NCBI RefSeq assembly: GCF_020966635.1
Contig: NZ_JAJKFQ010000001.1
Location: forward strand, 1,426,001-1,490,000
DNA from: Stieleria sp. JC731
Lineage (GTDB): Bacteria; Planctomycetota; Planctomycetia; Pirellulales; Pirellulaceae
Length of the DNA stretch: 64,000 nucleotides
Direction of reading: 5' to 3'
Made by a program: the position numbers and the translations under genes
The notes under the pieces: model-generated
Seen by the model: the letters and a program-made list of their open reading frames with translations, nothing else
What the model was told of the DNA's origin: nothing
The model's database searches: none
In this document: positions 56,038-64,000 of the stretch, in pieces
How positions within the stretch are numbered: position 1 is the first letter of the stretch
Layout of the letters: every line of letters starts with the position of its first letter

Positions 56038-58092
56038 ATGAAGCGATTGATCGACGCGATATCGCAGGGTAGCTGCTTATTAAACGTTGACGCCAGGACA
56101 ATGTCCGATGTTGTCCTTGCCGGCGTTGACTATCTAATTCAAAGCGGGCGTCTTACCGAAAGCCAGCGTGACGTCGTCGTCGACGGGATCATGGAGCGTG
56201 AGCGGCAATTTCCAACCGCAATCGGACATGCGTGTGCCATCCCACACTACTACGACGACCGGATTAGCGAGCCTGCGGTCGTCTTTATGCGACTGAAACA
56301 TGCTGTCAACTTGGGTGCTCCCGACGGTATCGCGACTCGCTACATCTTTTTCATGGTCGGTCCGACGACACACGCGTCCGCCCACTTGGACACACTCTCG
56401 TCCGTCGCACGGATGATGAGTGATAATGTTTGTCATTTCGAATTGACCTATGCCAAGAACGCTCAAGACGTACTCGATGCGATCGAGCGGCATTTGACGC
56501 GGACGGTGTTGGCCAAACCCGCCAAGCCTCGCGAGATCACCGAAGGTTTGCGAGCGGCGTCAAAGCCTTTTGCGGGGCTGAAGGCTGATGTGACACGTCG
56601 GCTAAAACATTACAAGTCAGACTTCGTCGATGGGTTGCGGGCGAAAAGTATCGCCTCCATCGTTTTCATGTACTTTGCTTGTGTCGCACCCGCGGTCACC
56701 TTTGGTGGCTTAATGGGAAGGGAAACCGACGGTGTCATGGGGGCCGGTGCGATGCTGTTGTCCACAGCCGTTTGCGGCATTTTGTATTCACTGTTTGCCG
56801 GCGGTCCACTGATCATTCTCGGAGGGATCGGACCTCTGTTGATCTTTACCATCATCCTGTACCAGTTGTGCCAAGACATGAATCTGTCCGAGCATTTCTT
56901 GGGAGTCTACGGATGGGTCGGGATTTGGACGAGCGTGCTGACGGTGATCTTAGCGCTTTCCAACGCCAGCAACCTGATGCGGTATTTCACTCGTTTTACC
57001 GATGAGATCTTTTCGGCGCTGATGTCGATGATCTTTATCTATAAAGCGATCGAAGCGTTGGTCGCAGGATTTCGTGTTGCGGCAGAACAAGGTCTTTCCA
57101 ATGAAAAGCCGCTGCTCGCGATTGTGCTGGCCGTTGGTACGTTTTACATCGCGATGACGCTTGCCGGGTTCCGACGCAGCAAGTACCTGTTTTCTTGGAT
57201 GCGAGAATTCTTGGCGGACTTTGGGCCATCGATCGCACTGGGGTCGATGGTCGGGGTCGCATGGTGGCTCGGCAGCGCGGCAACCTTGGATACGCTCGAA
57301 GTCTCCGCTGCTGCGAGCGAGCGCGGCGGGATGATCGTCGACCTTTGGAGTGTGCCTTTGTGGGTTAAGTTCGCCGCGGTCGGACCTGCCGTACTGGCGG
57401 CGGTATTGGTCTATCTGTCACAGAACATCACGGCTCGCTTGGTCAACAGTCCCGAAAACAAGCTAGAGAAAGGCGAGTCATATCACTGGGACTTGATGGT
57501 CGTCGGAGTCCTGATCGGGATGTGTTCCCTATTCGGTTGGCCTTGGATGGTAGCGGCAACGGTCCGTTCGTTAGCTCACGTGCGAGCTTTATCTGACACC
57601 GAAGAAGTTGTCGGCAGCAAAGGTGACAAGCAGGAACAGATCATTCATGTGCAAGAGAATCGAATCACGGGCCTCTTCATTCATTTATTGATCGGTGGCT
57701 CGCTGCTCGCATTGCCGCTGCTAAAGTATGTGCCAATGGCCGCGTTGTACGGCATCTTCCTCTACATGGGATTCGTCTCGTTGCGAGGCATTCAGTTCGT
57801 CGAACGATTGGGATACTTGTTCATGGATTCGTCTCTGTATCCGGTCAATCACTACACCCGTCGGGTGCCAACACGAACGATTCACTATTTCACATTGATC
57901 CAGTTGGTGTGTCTGGCAATGCTTTGTGTGGTCAATGTCTTTCCCAGTCAGCCGGTGCGTATTTTGTTCCCTGTGTTCATCGCGCTGTTAGTGCCGGTGC
58001 GAGCGATCTTGGGACGATTGTTTGACAACGATCACCTGGCATTTCTCGACGCCGATGAAGCGCCCGATGAAGAGGAGTTGCACTGGCTGTAG
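56038..58092 (+). CDS. Band 3 (SLC4)-type anion/bicarbonate transporter with N-terminal EIIA-like domain
   Basis: The protein has 684 residues. Residues 1-155 match the PTS EIIA type-2 fold: LTESQRDVVVDGIMERE, then IGHACAIPHYYDDR, in which His70 is at the position of the phosphorylated EIIA His, and a VGPTTHASAHLDTLSSVARMM stretch. Residues about 180-670 form the Band 3/HCO3_cotransp membrane region of 12 or so segments: FGGLMGRETDGVMGAGAM, GGPLIILGGIGPLLIFT and MWYSGFLYMGF-like late segments. The cytoplasmic domain of animal Band 3 has the same fold as EIIA, so this is likely the ancestral architecture. Bicarbonate or chloride transport is inference; EIIA may sense phosphorylation. Confidence 0.85.
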   Translation: MKRLIDAISQGSCLLNVDARTMSDVVLAGVDYLIQSGRLTESQRDVVVDGIMERERQFPTAIGHACAIPHYYDDRISEPAVVFMRLKHAVNLGAPDGIATRYIFFMVGPTTHASAHLDTLSSVARMMSDNVCHFELTYAKNAQDVLDAIERHLTRTVLAKPAKPREITEGLRAASKPFAGLKADVTRRLKHYKSDFVDGLRAKSIASIVFMYFACVAPAVTFGGLMGRETDGVMGAGAMLLSTAVCGILYSLFAGGPLIILGGIGPLLIFTIILYQLCQDMNLSEHFLGVYGWVGIWTSVLTVILALSNASNLMRYFTRFTDEIFSALMSMIFIYKAIEALVAGFRVAAEQGLSNEKPLLAIVLAVGTFYIAMTLAGFRRSKYLFSWMREFLADFGPSIALGSMVGVAWWLGSAATLDTLEVSAAASERGGMIVDLWSVPLWVKFAAVGPAVLAAVLVYLSQNITARLVNSPENKLEKGESYHWDLMVVGVLIGMCSLFGWPWMVAATVRSLAHVRALSDTEEVVGSKGDKQEQIIHVQENRITGLFIHLLIGGSLLALPLLKYVPMAALYGIFLYMGFVSLRGIQFVERLGYLFMDSSLYPVNHYTRRVPTRTIHYFTLIQLVCLAMLCVVNVFPSQPVRILFPVFIALLVPVRAILGRLFDNDHLAFLDADEAPDEEELHWL

Positions 58093-58122
58093 TGAGACGT
58101 CGCTGTGCCCAATGGTATCGGG

Positions 58123-59088
58123 CTATGTAGGGACTGCGGCACATTGAACGCGGTGATTGTTGCTGTCCAAGATATGCATTCGGTTCTTCGAGTCGACGAC
58201 CAATCCCCAAGGATCGTAGAGCTGTCCGGGTTGCAGTCCTGGCGAGCCCCACGTGCCGATTGAATTGCCTTTGGTATCGAAGTGCTGAACACGGCCATTG
58301 CCATATTCACAGACTACCGCGTCGCCTTCGGGCATGACAAAAACACCGTAGGGATAAAACAGTTGACCAGGGCCGCTTCCGGGGCTTCCCCAGATGTCGA
58401 TCAGCTCTGGTTGCTTTCCTGAAAGATCAAACCGTTGGATTCGATGATTTCCGGAATCGGCAACCCACATCACGTTGCCGTCGATGTGCAAACCTTGAGG
58501 GCGAAGGAATTGTGTCGGTTCCCGGCCGGTGGCTCCCCAGGAGAGAATAAAGTCGCCATCGGGCGAGAATTTCTGGATTCGATCTGCGTCGCCGTATTCC
58601 CCGATATAGATGCAGCCTTCGTTGTCGGTCGCGACATCGGTCAGGAAGGCAAACTCACCCGGCCCAAATCCGCTGGTCCCACCAATTTCACGCTCTTCGA
58701 TACGTTCGCCTTCGAGGGTATAGGCGAGCATTCGATAGTAATGGGTGTCGGCGACCAGCAACAAATCGTCACTGGGCGAATCGCCGAACATGATTGTCAT
58801 TCCTGTCGGCTTTCCATTGGTAATATCCGGGGTTCGCCAATCACGGAGCCAGGTTCCGTCTGGCTCGAAGACTTGGATTCGCCCTGTTTTGTCGACGATG
58901 TAGAGTTGGTCATTTCGGTCGATTGTGATTGCACGCGGCGTCAAAAAACGGCCATTCGCTTGACCTCGACGTCCCCAGATCAGCTCCGGTGTGTCAGATT
59001 CACTGCGGCTGACGCACCCACCCAGATTTGCTGCGGTGAATGCGGCCAACGCGTTCGCTAGGGCCGTGCGTCGGCTGACAGAGGTCAT
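58123..59088 (-). CDS. NHL-repeat six-bladed propeller lipoprotein
   Basis: The protein has 321 residues. The leader has twin Arg (SRRTALANALAAF) and ends in a lipobox LGGC (Cys at about 25), suggesting a Tat-exported lipoprotein. The rest is NHL repeats such as LTPRAITIDRNDQLYIVDKTGRIQVF, the central ATDNEGCIYIGEYGDADRIQ, and LYDPWGLVVDSKNRMHILD, in which regularly spaced Gly and Asp give blade turns. NHL domains bind proteins or polysaccharides; no catalytic residues are visible. It is convergent with the transporter gene. Confidence 0.87.
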   Translation of the reverse strand: MTSVSRRTALANALAAFTAANLGGCVSRSESDTPELIWGRRGQANGRFLTPRAITIDRNDQLYIVDKTGRIQVFEPDGTWLRDWRTPDITNGKPTGMTIMFGDSPSDDLLLVADTHYYRMLAYTLEGERIEEREIGGTSGFGPGEFAFLTDVATDNEGCIYIGEYGDADRIQKFSPDGDFILSWGATGREPTQFLRPQGLHIDGNVMWVADSGNHRIQRFDLSGKQPELIDIWGSPGSGPGQLFYPYGVFVMPEGDAVVCEYGNGRVQHFDTKGNSIGTWGSPGLQPGQLYDPWGLVVDSKNRMHILDSNNHRVQCAAVPT

Positions 59089-59417
59089 TGCAGTTTGCGT
59101 ATCCGGGTTTGCTGGGAATTGAGGGCTTGCTGCGAATCATGGCGTGCAGCGAGTCAGGGTCGTGCAGCGAATCGAAGGCGTGTATGGCCATATTGTACTG
59201 AGATTGTTCCCCTGGGGTTGGTGTGTCGGCGTATTGTTGGGGTGAACCTATCCCGTCCGTCCGTGGTGTGCACTGCCGGATCGCGACAGCTGGGGCACAT
59301 TCAGCGTCCTTGCCGATTCAAAATTGCCAGGCCTACAATACGGTTTGATTGGCTGGGGAAACCCGCCGCGAAACGTAATCACCTAACCGGTCAGCATTGT
59401 TCTATTCGTCGGTTTTC
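59089..59417. other. Divergent intergenic region with 18-bp repeats
   Basis: These 329 bp between the NHL-lipoprotein start and the TsaC-fusion start contain the tandem repeats at 59129-59181. No gene fits and no clear promoter is visible. Confidence 0.4.
59129..59181. repeat. Three imperfect 18-bp tandem repeats
   Basis: Units at 59129-59145, 59146-59163 and 59164-59181 share the core GCWGCGARTC followed by a GG(C/T)CGT-like end. They lie in the non-coding region just upstream of the NHL-lipoprotein gene. Confidence 0.5.
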
Positions 59418-60602
59418 ATGACCAAAGTCTTTGATCTTCGCCAAACCGACGACCCACGTGATTTTATCCATCGTACAGTCCAGGCATTGACCGAAGGCCA
59501 AGTTGTGGCACTGCCGACGGATACGTCGTATGGTTTCGCAGCTCATGCGTTGAACGAGTCCGCCGTCAAGCGATTGGCAGAACTTCGTGGCCAGGTTGGT
59601 GCCCCCCTCGCGATTTCGGTGCGTAGCCGTCAGGCGGCAGAAGACTTTTTCTGCGAACCTGCACCGGTCGCGCGGCGACTTGCCCATCGATGTTGGCCTG
59701 GTCCGTTGACGCTTGTGACGCCATGCGACAATCCCCATTCGGCGATTGGGCAGTTACCGGGAAACGTGCGTGAACTGATCGTTGGGGAACGTCAGACGGT
59801 TGGTTTTCGTGTCGCCGATCACCGAATTTTGGAATCAATTCACCGCTTCATGGCGGCGCCGCTGGTGCTGACCGGGGCGCATCGTTTGGATTCTACCGAT
59901 AAGGGGGGTAATCCTAACTTTGAAGCCCAGGGGGTGTTGGATCAGTTCCGCGGTGAGGTTCCACTGCTGCTCGACGACGGTCCAACTCGTTATGGTGGTG
60001 TATCGACGGTCGCTCGCGTTATCGAGAGCCGTTGGGAATTATTGCGAGAAGGGGTCATCGAACGAGCCGCTATGAATCAATTTGTCAAACCGGTTATCGT
60101 ATTGGTCTGCACGGGAAATACGTGTCGAAGTCCAATGGCGGAAACCTTGATGCGAGAGCTGTTGCTGAAGAAACTAGGACGCGAGGATGCCGTCCGTGTT
60201 TTGTCGGCAGGTGTAGCGGCATCGGTGGGGTCGTGCGCGAGCCCACAAGCGATCGAAGTCATGGGTGAACGCACGTTAGATTTGACCGGCCATGCCAGCC
60301 AGCCACTCGGTGATGAAATCATGAACGTGGCCGATCTGGTTTTGACGATGACCCGCGCACACCGCGCGGCGATCTTGGCAGCTTGGCCTGAAATGCATGA
60401 TCGTGTTTTTACACTTCGTCGTGACGGCGGGGACATCACCGATCCGATCGGAATGCCTGTCGATTCGTATCGAAAGTGTGCCGATCAGATGGAAAACGAG
60501 TTGTCGGTTTGGCTTGAACATTTGGGCGAAGATTTTTTCCCCGTTGCCGCCGACGACGTTAGTCCAACCGATTCCATTGATGAGGATCAGGAGTCAGCTT
60601 GA
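59418..60602 (+). CDS. TsaC/Sua5-like domain fused to a low-molecular-weight phosphatase domain
   Basis: From ATG 59418 (MTKVFDLRQT) the protein has 394 residues; a TTG 21 bp upstream is weaker. Residues 1-205 are YrdC/Sua5-like, which makes threonylcarbamoyl-AMP for tRNA t6A: ALPTDTSYGFAAHAL, CWPGPLTLV and VPLLLDDGPTRYGGVSTV. From about 225 a low-molecular-weight phosphatase domain begins: active loop CTGNTCRS (Cys231, Arg237), then SAGVAASVGS, LVLTMTRAHR and the general acid Asp342 in TDPIGMPVDSY. Thr235 in the loop is the residue that gives Bacillus YwlE specificity for phosphoarginine, so the domain may remove phosphate from Arg. B. subtilis has ywlC-ywlE-ywlF in the same order. Confidence 0.92.
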   Translation: MTKVFDLRQTDDPRDFIHRTVQALTEGQVVALPTDTSYGFAAHALNESAVKRLAELRGQVGAPLAISVRSRQAAEDFFCEPAPVARRLAHRCWPGPLTLVTPCDNPHSAIGQLPGNVRELIVGERQTVGFRVADHRILESIHRFMAAPLVLTGAHRLDSTDKGGNPNFEAQGVLDQFRGEVPLLLDDGPTRYGGVSTVARVIESRWELLREGVIERAAMNQFVKPVIVLVCTGNTCRSPMAETLMRELLLKKLGREDAVRVLSAGVAASVGSCASPQAIEVMGERTLDLTGHASQPLGDEIMNVADLVLTMTRAHRAAILAAWPEMHDRVFTLRRDGGDITDPIGMPVDSYRKCADQMENELSVWLEHLGEDFFPVAADDVSPTDSIDEDQESA

Positions 60603-61111
60603 TGCGAATATCGTTAGGCAGTGATCACCGTGGAGTACACATCAAGGCACGATTGATCCAATCTCTGCAAGCCAATTCATTTGAGATCATCGACGAAGGG
60701 ACATTCGATGAAGTCGCCGTCGACTACCCCGACTATGCCGAATGTGTCGCCCGACGCGTCAGCTGTGGCGAAGCCGAGCGAGGGATTTTGATCTGTGGTA
60801 CCGGCATCGGGATGGCCATTGCGGCTAACAAATTTGTCGGCGTGCGCGCCGCGCCCTGCTATGACGAAGTCATGGTGGAAATGAGCCGACGTCACAACAA
60901 TGTGAACGTGCTCTGTCTGCCCGGCGATCTGATCGGGGAGCGTTCTGTTGACGATTTGGTTCTTCGATGGCTGCAAACCGATTTCGACGGCGGTCGCCAT
61001 TCCAAGCGTCTCGATAAAATCTGCAAGCTCGAAGCCAAGAATGTCGAGTCGTCCGGAAGTGATGACTCATCATCAGCCGATGGACAGGCGACGCAGCGGA
61101 CAACCACATGA
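60602..61111 (+). CDS. rpiB: RpiB/LacAB-family sugar-phosphate isomerase
   Basis: Start at ATG 60602 overlaps the preceding TGA by one base, with GGAG about 11 bases upstream, giving 169 residues. Signatures are RISLGSDHRGVHIKARLI, VDYPDYAECVARRV, GILICGTGIGMAIAANK with the catalytic Cys, and SRRHNNVNVLCLPGD. RpiB interconverts ribose 5-phosphate and ribulose 5-phosphate. The tail of about 20 residues is Ser/Asp-rich. It is coupled to the fusion gene and, through ATGA, to holB. Confidence 0.94.
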   Translation: MRISLGSDHRGVHIKARLIQSLQANSFEIIDEGTFDEVAVDYPDYAECVARRVSCGEAERGILICGTGIGMAIAANKFVGVRAAPCYDEVMVEMSRRHNNVNVLCLPGDLIGERSVDDLVLRWLQTDFDGGRHSKRLDKICKLEAKNVESSGSDDSSSADGQATQRTTT

Positions 61112-62133
61112 TTGCCCAGTGGTCTAGTCTGATCGGGAACGACCATTTGCGTGATTGGTTCAAAAATTCTATTTCGCAAGGTCGCTTCGGGGGGAGCTTG
61201 TTGTTTGTCGGACCTGCCGGTGTTGGCAAGCGAAGCGTCGCGACACTACTGGCGCAAACTCTGCTTTGTGATCGTCAGCCACCACAGGCGATGGAGCCGT
61301 GCGGCAAATGCGAAGCTTGCGTGCAGGTGCGGGCCGAAACGCACCCCGACGTGATTCGCGTCCGCAAACCCAAAGATCGAACGACGATTCCCGTAGACCT
61401 TTTGATCGGGGCACCCGAAGTCCGGATGCAGGAAGGCTTTTGCCGAGACGTTCGACTAAGTCCGTATTGCGGGCGACGAAAAGTTGCGATCCTCGAAGAC
61501 GCCGACTTTCTTAACGAAGAAGGTTCCAACTGTCTGCTCAAGACTTTGGAAGAGCCGCCCGCCGATGCCGTTATCATCTTGGTCGGGACAAGCGAGCAAA
61601 AGCAATTGCCAACGATTCGTTCCCGTTGCCAGGTGATTCGTTTTCGGCCCTTATCCGACGAAGACGCGATCCGCTTGATCCGCGATGTGCATCAAGTCGA
61701 CGCGACCGACGATGCCATCATCGAAGCCGTCGATGTTGCCGCCGGAGACATTTCAGCCGCGCTGCGATTGCTGGATGATTCGACACGGCAATTCCGAACC
61801 GCGCTCACCGAAGCCCTCCGTCAGCCAGTTCCTGACCCAGCGACCATTCGGCGGATTGTGACCGATCGGATGGAAGCGGCCGGAAAGGACGCGCCAAAAC
61901 GACGTGCCGCATTACGCGATATCTTTGCGATGTGTATCGGGCATTATCGTTCGACGATGCGCGAACAGGCCAGCCGATCGGCCAGTCGTGCGGTGACACT
62001 GGCAAGACTGGATCGAAGCGTCAGGGCGCTGCGTGAACTCGACCGGATGGCAAACCTGTCGACACTGGTAGATTGTTTCGCTGCCGATCTGTCCGCAGGT
62101 TCGACAGGGGATCGTGGTGACATCGGCTCCTGA
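61108..62133 (+). CDS. holB: DNA polymerase III delta-prime subunit
   Basis: The protein has 341 residues. The clamp-loader features are a P-loop GPAGVGKRS (about 36-44) with the Thr/Ser position kept, a zinc module with CDRQ, CGKCEAC (about 70-75), SRC for the sensor region (TIRSRCQVIRF), and ILEDADFLNEEGSNCLLKTLEEPP. It belongs to the clamp loader that places the beta sliding clamp. Its ATG overlaps the rpiB stop by 4 bp (ATGA). It also overlaps the DUF3750 start by about 20 bp. Confidence 0.92.
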   Translation: MIAQWSSLIGNDHLRDWFKNSISQGRFGGSLLFVGPAGVGKRSVATLLAQTLLCDRQPPQAMEPCGKCEACVQVRAETHPDVIRVRKPKDRTTIPVDLLIGAPEVRMQEGFCRDVRLSPYCGRRKVAILEDADFLNEEGSNCLLKTLEEPPADAVIILVGTSEQKQLPTIRSRCQVIRFRPLSDEDAIRLIRDVHQVDATDDAIIEAVDVAAGDISAALRLLDDSTRQFRTALTEALRQPVPDPATIRRIVTDRMEAAGKDAPKRRAALRDIFAMCIGHYRSTMREQASRSASRAVTLARLDRSVRALRELDRMANLSTLVDCFAADLSAGSTGDRGDIGS

Positions 62134-62560
62134 GATCACGGCTTCTGAAATCACCGCTTCTGGGATCACTGTCCAGCTTTGGGCAGGACGTCTGCCACGG
62201 ATCGCCTGGTTTGCAGAACACTGTTGGTTGGTGATCTGCGATGGCCAAAGAAACGACCGTTGGGAGGTCTGGCAGTATCCCGCTTGTGGCCCAACCTACT
62301 GGGGACACTTGCATCGCAACATGATGTCGCCGTTCGTCTGGATACGAAATCGCCCCAAGTATTTCTTGCACGAATTCGTTGGCAGTGAAGCTGTCGAACT
62401 TGCCGAGCGGATCAAGTCGTCACCGACCGAGTATCCTTGGTGCAATCGGTATCACTACGTTCCCGGTCCCAATAGCAACACTTATATCCAATGGTGTTTG
62501 CAGGATCGCTATCAGTTAGGCATTCGAGCGATCGGACGTCGCTACGCGAATAGGGCCTGA
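62114..62560 (+). CDS. DUF3750 family protein
   Basis: A GTG at 62114 with AGGGG five bases upstream gives 148 residues; a shorter start inside the repeat region cannot be excluded. The end of the protein has the DUF3750 pattern YPWCNRYHYVPGPNSNTYIQW with AIGRRY near the C-terminus. No transmembrane segment is strong. The N-terminus contains pentapeptide repeats (EITASEITASGIT) from the 15-bp tandem repeat at 62132-62170. Role unknown. It overlaps the end of holB in another frame. Confidence 0.7.
   Translation: MVTSAPEITASEITASGITVQLWAGRLPRIAWFAEHCWLVICDGQRNDRWEVWQYPACGPTYWGHLHRNMMSPFVWIRNRPKYFLHEFVGSEAVELAERIKSSPTEYPWCNRYHYVPGPNSNTYIQWCLQDRYQLGIRAIGRRYANRA
62132..62170. repeat. 15-bp tandem repeat across the holB/DUF3750 junction
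   Basis: GAGATCACGGCTTCT (62132-62146), GAAATCACCGCTTCT (62147-62161) and a partial GGGATCACT (62162-62170) encode the EITAS repeats at the N-terminus of the DUF3750 protein. The first copy starts inside the holB stop codon. Confidence 0.55.
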
Positions 62561-62615
62561 TTGCGCAAAACAGTAAACGGATCATCGACGTTTGTTAAGT
62601 CGACCGATTCAGTGC

Positions 62616-63614
62616 TTACAGCGCCAGCACTGCGATTCCGAGTCCTGCCCCGATCGCGAAACCGACCACGTCCGCAACGACAGGTTTCCAGACGGGCTCT
62701 TCGGTTGTCGCGTAGAACCTGCGGACCGAATCGTTGTGTAGAAAGGCCCAGATACCGATTCCGAAGACCAGCCGGCCGACCAGCTTGCCAAAATCGGGGC
62801 CAATTTCACCTTCTGTCACGACGCTGATAATGTTGAAGATGTGACTGGCCGTCGCCCATCCATAGCTGACCAGAACGACGTACCACGAAGCTTTGGATGG
62901 GACAAAGCATGCGACGGAGGTCGCCAGGGAAAGGACCGCCATGGATCCGAGAATGATCATCGAGAGCATGTATAGCGTGCCCCCGGCTCCTTCGGGGACA
63001 AGTCCATCCGCACCCGAGAACATGTTGATCAAGCCGAACGCGAGCAGCATCAAGCCGACGAAAAGCAACGCGGACAGACCGTTGATCACCCCAAGGAAGG
63101 TCAGGAAGCCAGGTCGTGGTCCGTGACCCGATGGGCCGGTTTGGCCTTTGCTGCGGTCGCCACTGACCGACATCGCTTCATCAAGTAGCTTCGACGCGCT
63201 CGCGCTTTTATTCATCGCCGGCGAGGCTTGGCCTGGAATCGAAACGCTTTTAACGCCGGAGAAATCCGAGTCGGTTAGCTCGTCCAGAATTCCGCCCGAT
63301 TGTGGGGTCTGTGTCGCGAAGGGGTTGTATGGAAGTGGGGCCGCTTGGGCAGCAGGGGCCGGTGCTGCCGCAGGGCTAGCCGCAGTCGGACTGGTTGCCG
63401 CCGGGCGTTGCTGCGGCTGGGGCCGTGCAGCTGCTTGCTTGGCCGCCGTGTTTGGAGCGGTGTTCGGTGCAGCAGGTTTAGGGCTACCGCCGGCTGCTGC
63501 AGGGCTTCCGCCGGGGACACGAAACTGTTTCCCACATTTGCACTTCACTGCCTTTCCTGCTGCCGTGTCGGGCACTTGAAGAACCGTGGCGCATCCTGGG
63601 CATTTAATCTTCAT
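62616..63614 (-). CDS. Zinc-ribbon, Pro/Ala-rich linker and membrane-domain protein
   Basis: The protein has 332 residues. The N-terminus is a short zinc-finger-like motif: CPGCATVLQVPDTAAGKAVKC and KCGKQFRVPGG supply CXXC and CXC pairs. Residues about 45-120 are Pro/Ala/Gln-rich and low complexity. The C-terminal half (about 175-330) has about four transmembrane segments (FLGVINGLSALLFVGLMLLAF, LYMLSMIILGSMAVLSL, WYVVLVSYGWATASHIFN and VVADVVGFAIGAGLGIAVLAL). I do not recognise a named function; the plan of zinc ribbon, linker and membrane domain is common in planctomycetes. Confidence 0.7.
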   Translation of the reverse strand: MKIKCPGCATVLQVPDTAAGKAVKCKCGKQFRVPGGSPAAAGGSPKPAAPNTAPNTAAKQAAARPQPQQRPAATSPTAASPAAAPAPAAQAAPLPYNPFATQTPQSGGILDELTDSDFSGVKSVSIPGQASPAMNKSASASKLLDEAMSVSGDRSKGQTGPSGHGPRPGFLTFLGVINGLSALLFVGLMLLAFGLINMFSGADGLVPEGAGGTLYMLSMIILGSMAVLSLATSVACFVPSKASWYVVLVSYGWATASHIFNIISVVTEGEIGPDFGKLVGRLVFGIGIWAFLHNDSVRRFYATTEEPVWKPVVADVVGFAIGAGLGIAVLAL

Positions 63615-63768
63615 GAGACGGCAGAGAAAATCTGGTGCAAGAAAAGTGGGCTGTCGCGACAGGTGTGGGCATAGTTTAGCACGAGCAAATCAAATTGCTG
63701 CGTCTACTTTCTCAATCCGTTAGCGGCAAAATCAGATCGCGAAGCAGGAACGACGAGGAGCTTTTGGT

Positions 63769-64000
63769 TCAGCCAAAGATCGATGGCAAACCGTCGGCCA
63801 GTGACTGTGAACGTTGGCTAAGTGCCGCGTTCATCAGCTCGATTGCCATGCGAGATTCCAGTGTCACCCCGGCTCGAACACCCACGCAGGGGTCGTGGCG
63901 TCCTTTTTCGAGTTCAAAATCGATCTCGGTAAGATCTTTAGAAACTGATTTTTGCGGTTTGTTGATCGTTGAGGTGGGCTTGAATCCGACCTCGAAGGCA
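63769..64000 (-). CDS. aroC: Chorismate synthase, 3' end only
   Basis: The minus-strand frame is open to the window edge and ends at a TGA at 63769-63771; about 76 C-terminal residues are visible. They match chorismate synthase: AFEVGFKPTSTINKPQ, then ELEKGRHDPCVGVRAGVTLE and MAIELMNAALSQ. The enzyme makes chorismate from 5-enolpyruvylshikimate 3-phosphate in aromatic amino acid synthesis. The FMN-binding N-terminal part lies beyond the window. Confidence 0.85.
   Translation of the reverse strand, partial: AFEVGFKPTSTINKPQKSVSKDLTEIDFELEKGRHDPCVGVRAGVTLESRMAIELMNAALSQRSQSLADGLPSIFG

Overview
The window reads as chromosomal DNA from a member of the Planctomycetota, most likely the Pirellulaceae (a Rhodopirellula-like genus). 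The evidence is the set of families almost diagnostic of that phylum: a DUF1592/DUF1587 cytochrome-type protein beside a DUF1552 protein, a DUF1559 protein with a prepilin-type leader, a CRTAC1-type FG-GAP/UnbV protein, a giant PQQ-propeller protein, an ECF sigma factor joined to a Ser/Thr kinase, and a fused ABC-permease/CPBP protease. Genus and species are inference. GC is moderate, coding is dense, and genes switch strand often. No complete mobile element, CRISPR array or phage gene is visible.

Layout. 1-5.4 kb: the tail of a PIG-L deacetylase, then a tight operon of three exported proteins (DUF1592, DUF1552, SUMF1-like). 5.5-10.4 kb: regulators, namely an NtrC-type activator, a NarL-type response regulator, and an ECF sigma factor followed by a membrane Ser/Thr kinase. 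10.6-14.0 kb: a Cys-rich exported protein, an OprP-type porin and divergent phoU, with a Pho-box-like repeat in front of phoU. 14.1-18.0 kb: a small basic protein and a NatA/NatB-type ABC exporter whose permease carries a C-terminal CPBP protease. 18.0-19.06 kb: a gene-poor kilobase with short repeats and a hairpin. 19.06-28.3 kb: a 58-residue lipoprotein, a DUF1559 protein, a CRTAC1 protein and a convergent 1525-residue PQQ/TPR protein.

28.4-41.0 kb: adk and a 21-gene S10-spc ribosomal protein operon on the minus strand, running rpsJ, rplC, D, W, B, rpsS, rplV, rpsC, rplP, rpmC, rpsQ, rplN, X, E, rpsN, rpsH, rplF, R, rpsE, rplO and secY, closed by an intrinsic terminator. rpmD (L30) is absent. 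41.4-46.1 kb: a small membrane protein, tRNA-Gly(GCC) with a terminator, then trigger factor, a FHA-GAF-SpoIIE phosphatase and acylphosphatase in one operon. 46.4-53.4 kb: an exported TIM-barrel protein, rsmH, a sulfotransferase, an SxtJ-like/DUF5989 membrane pair, rny and tilS. 53.5-59.1 kb: an exported FAD oxidoreductase, a bicarbonate/anion (Band 3-type) transporter fused to an EIIA-like domain, and an NHL-repeat lipoprotein. 59.4-62.6 kb: a coupled operon of a TsaC/low-molecular-weight phosphatase fusion, rpiB, holB and a DUF3750 protein. 62.6-64 kb: a zinc-ribbon membrane protein and the 3' end of aroC.

Most of the window is housekeeping DNA. The points most worth following are architectural: the TsaC domain fused to a phosphatase domain with the YwlE-type (arginine phosphatase) signature, the EIIA-Band 3 fusion, the tig/PP2C/acylphosphatase operon, the NatB-CPBP fusion, the 62-nt rpsC/rplP overlap, and a Pho-box-like repeat before phoU. 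I did not find a clearly new multi-gene defence or biosynthetic system.
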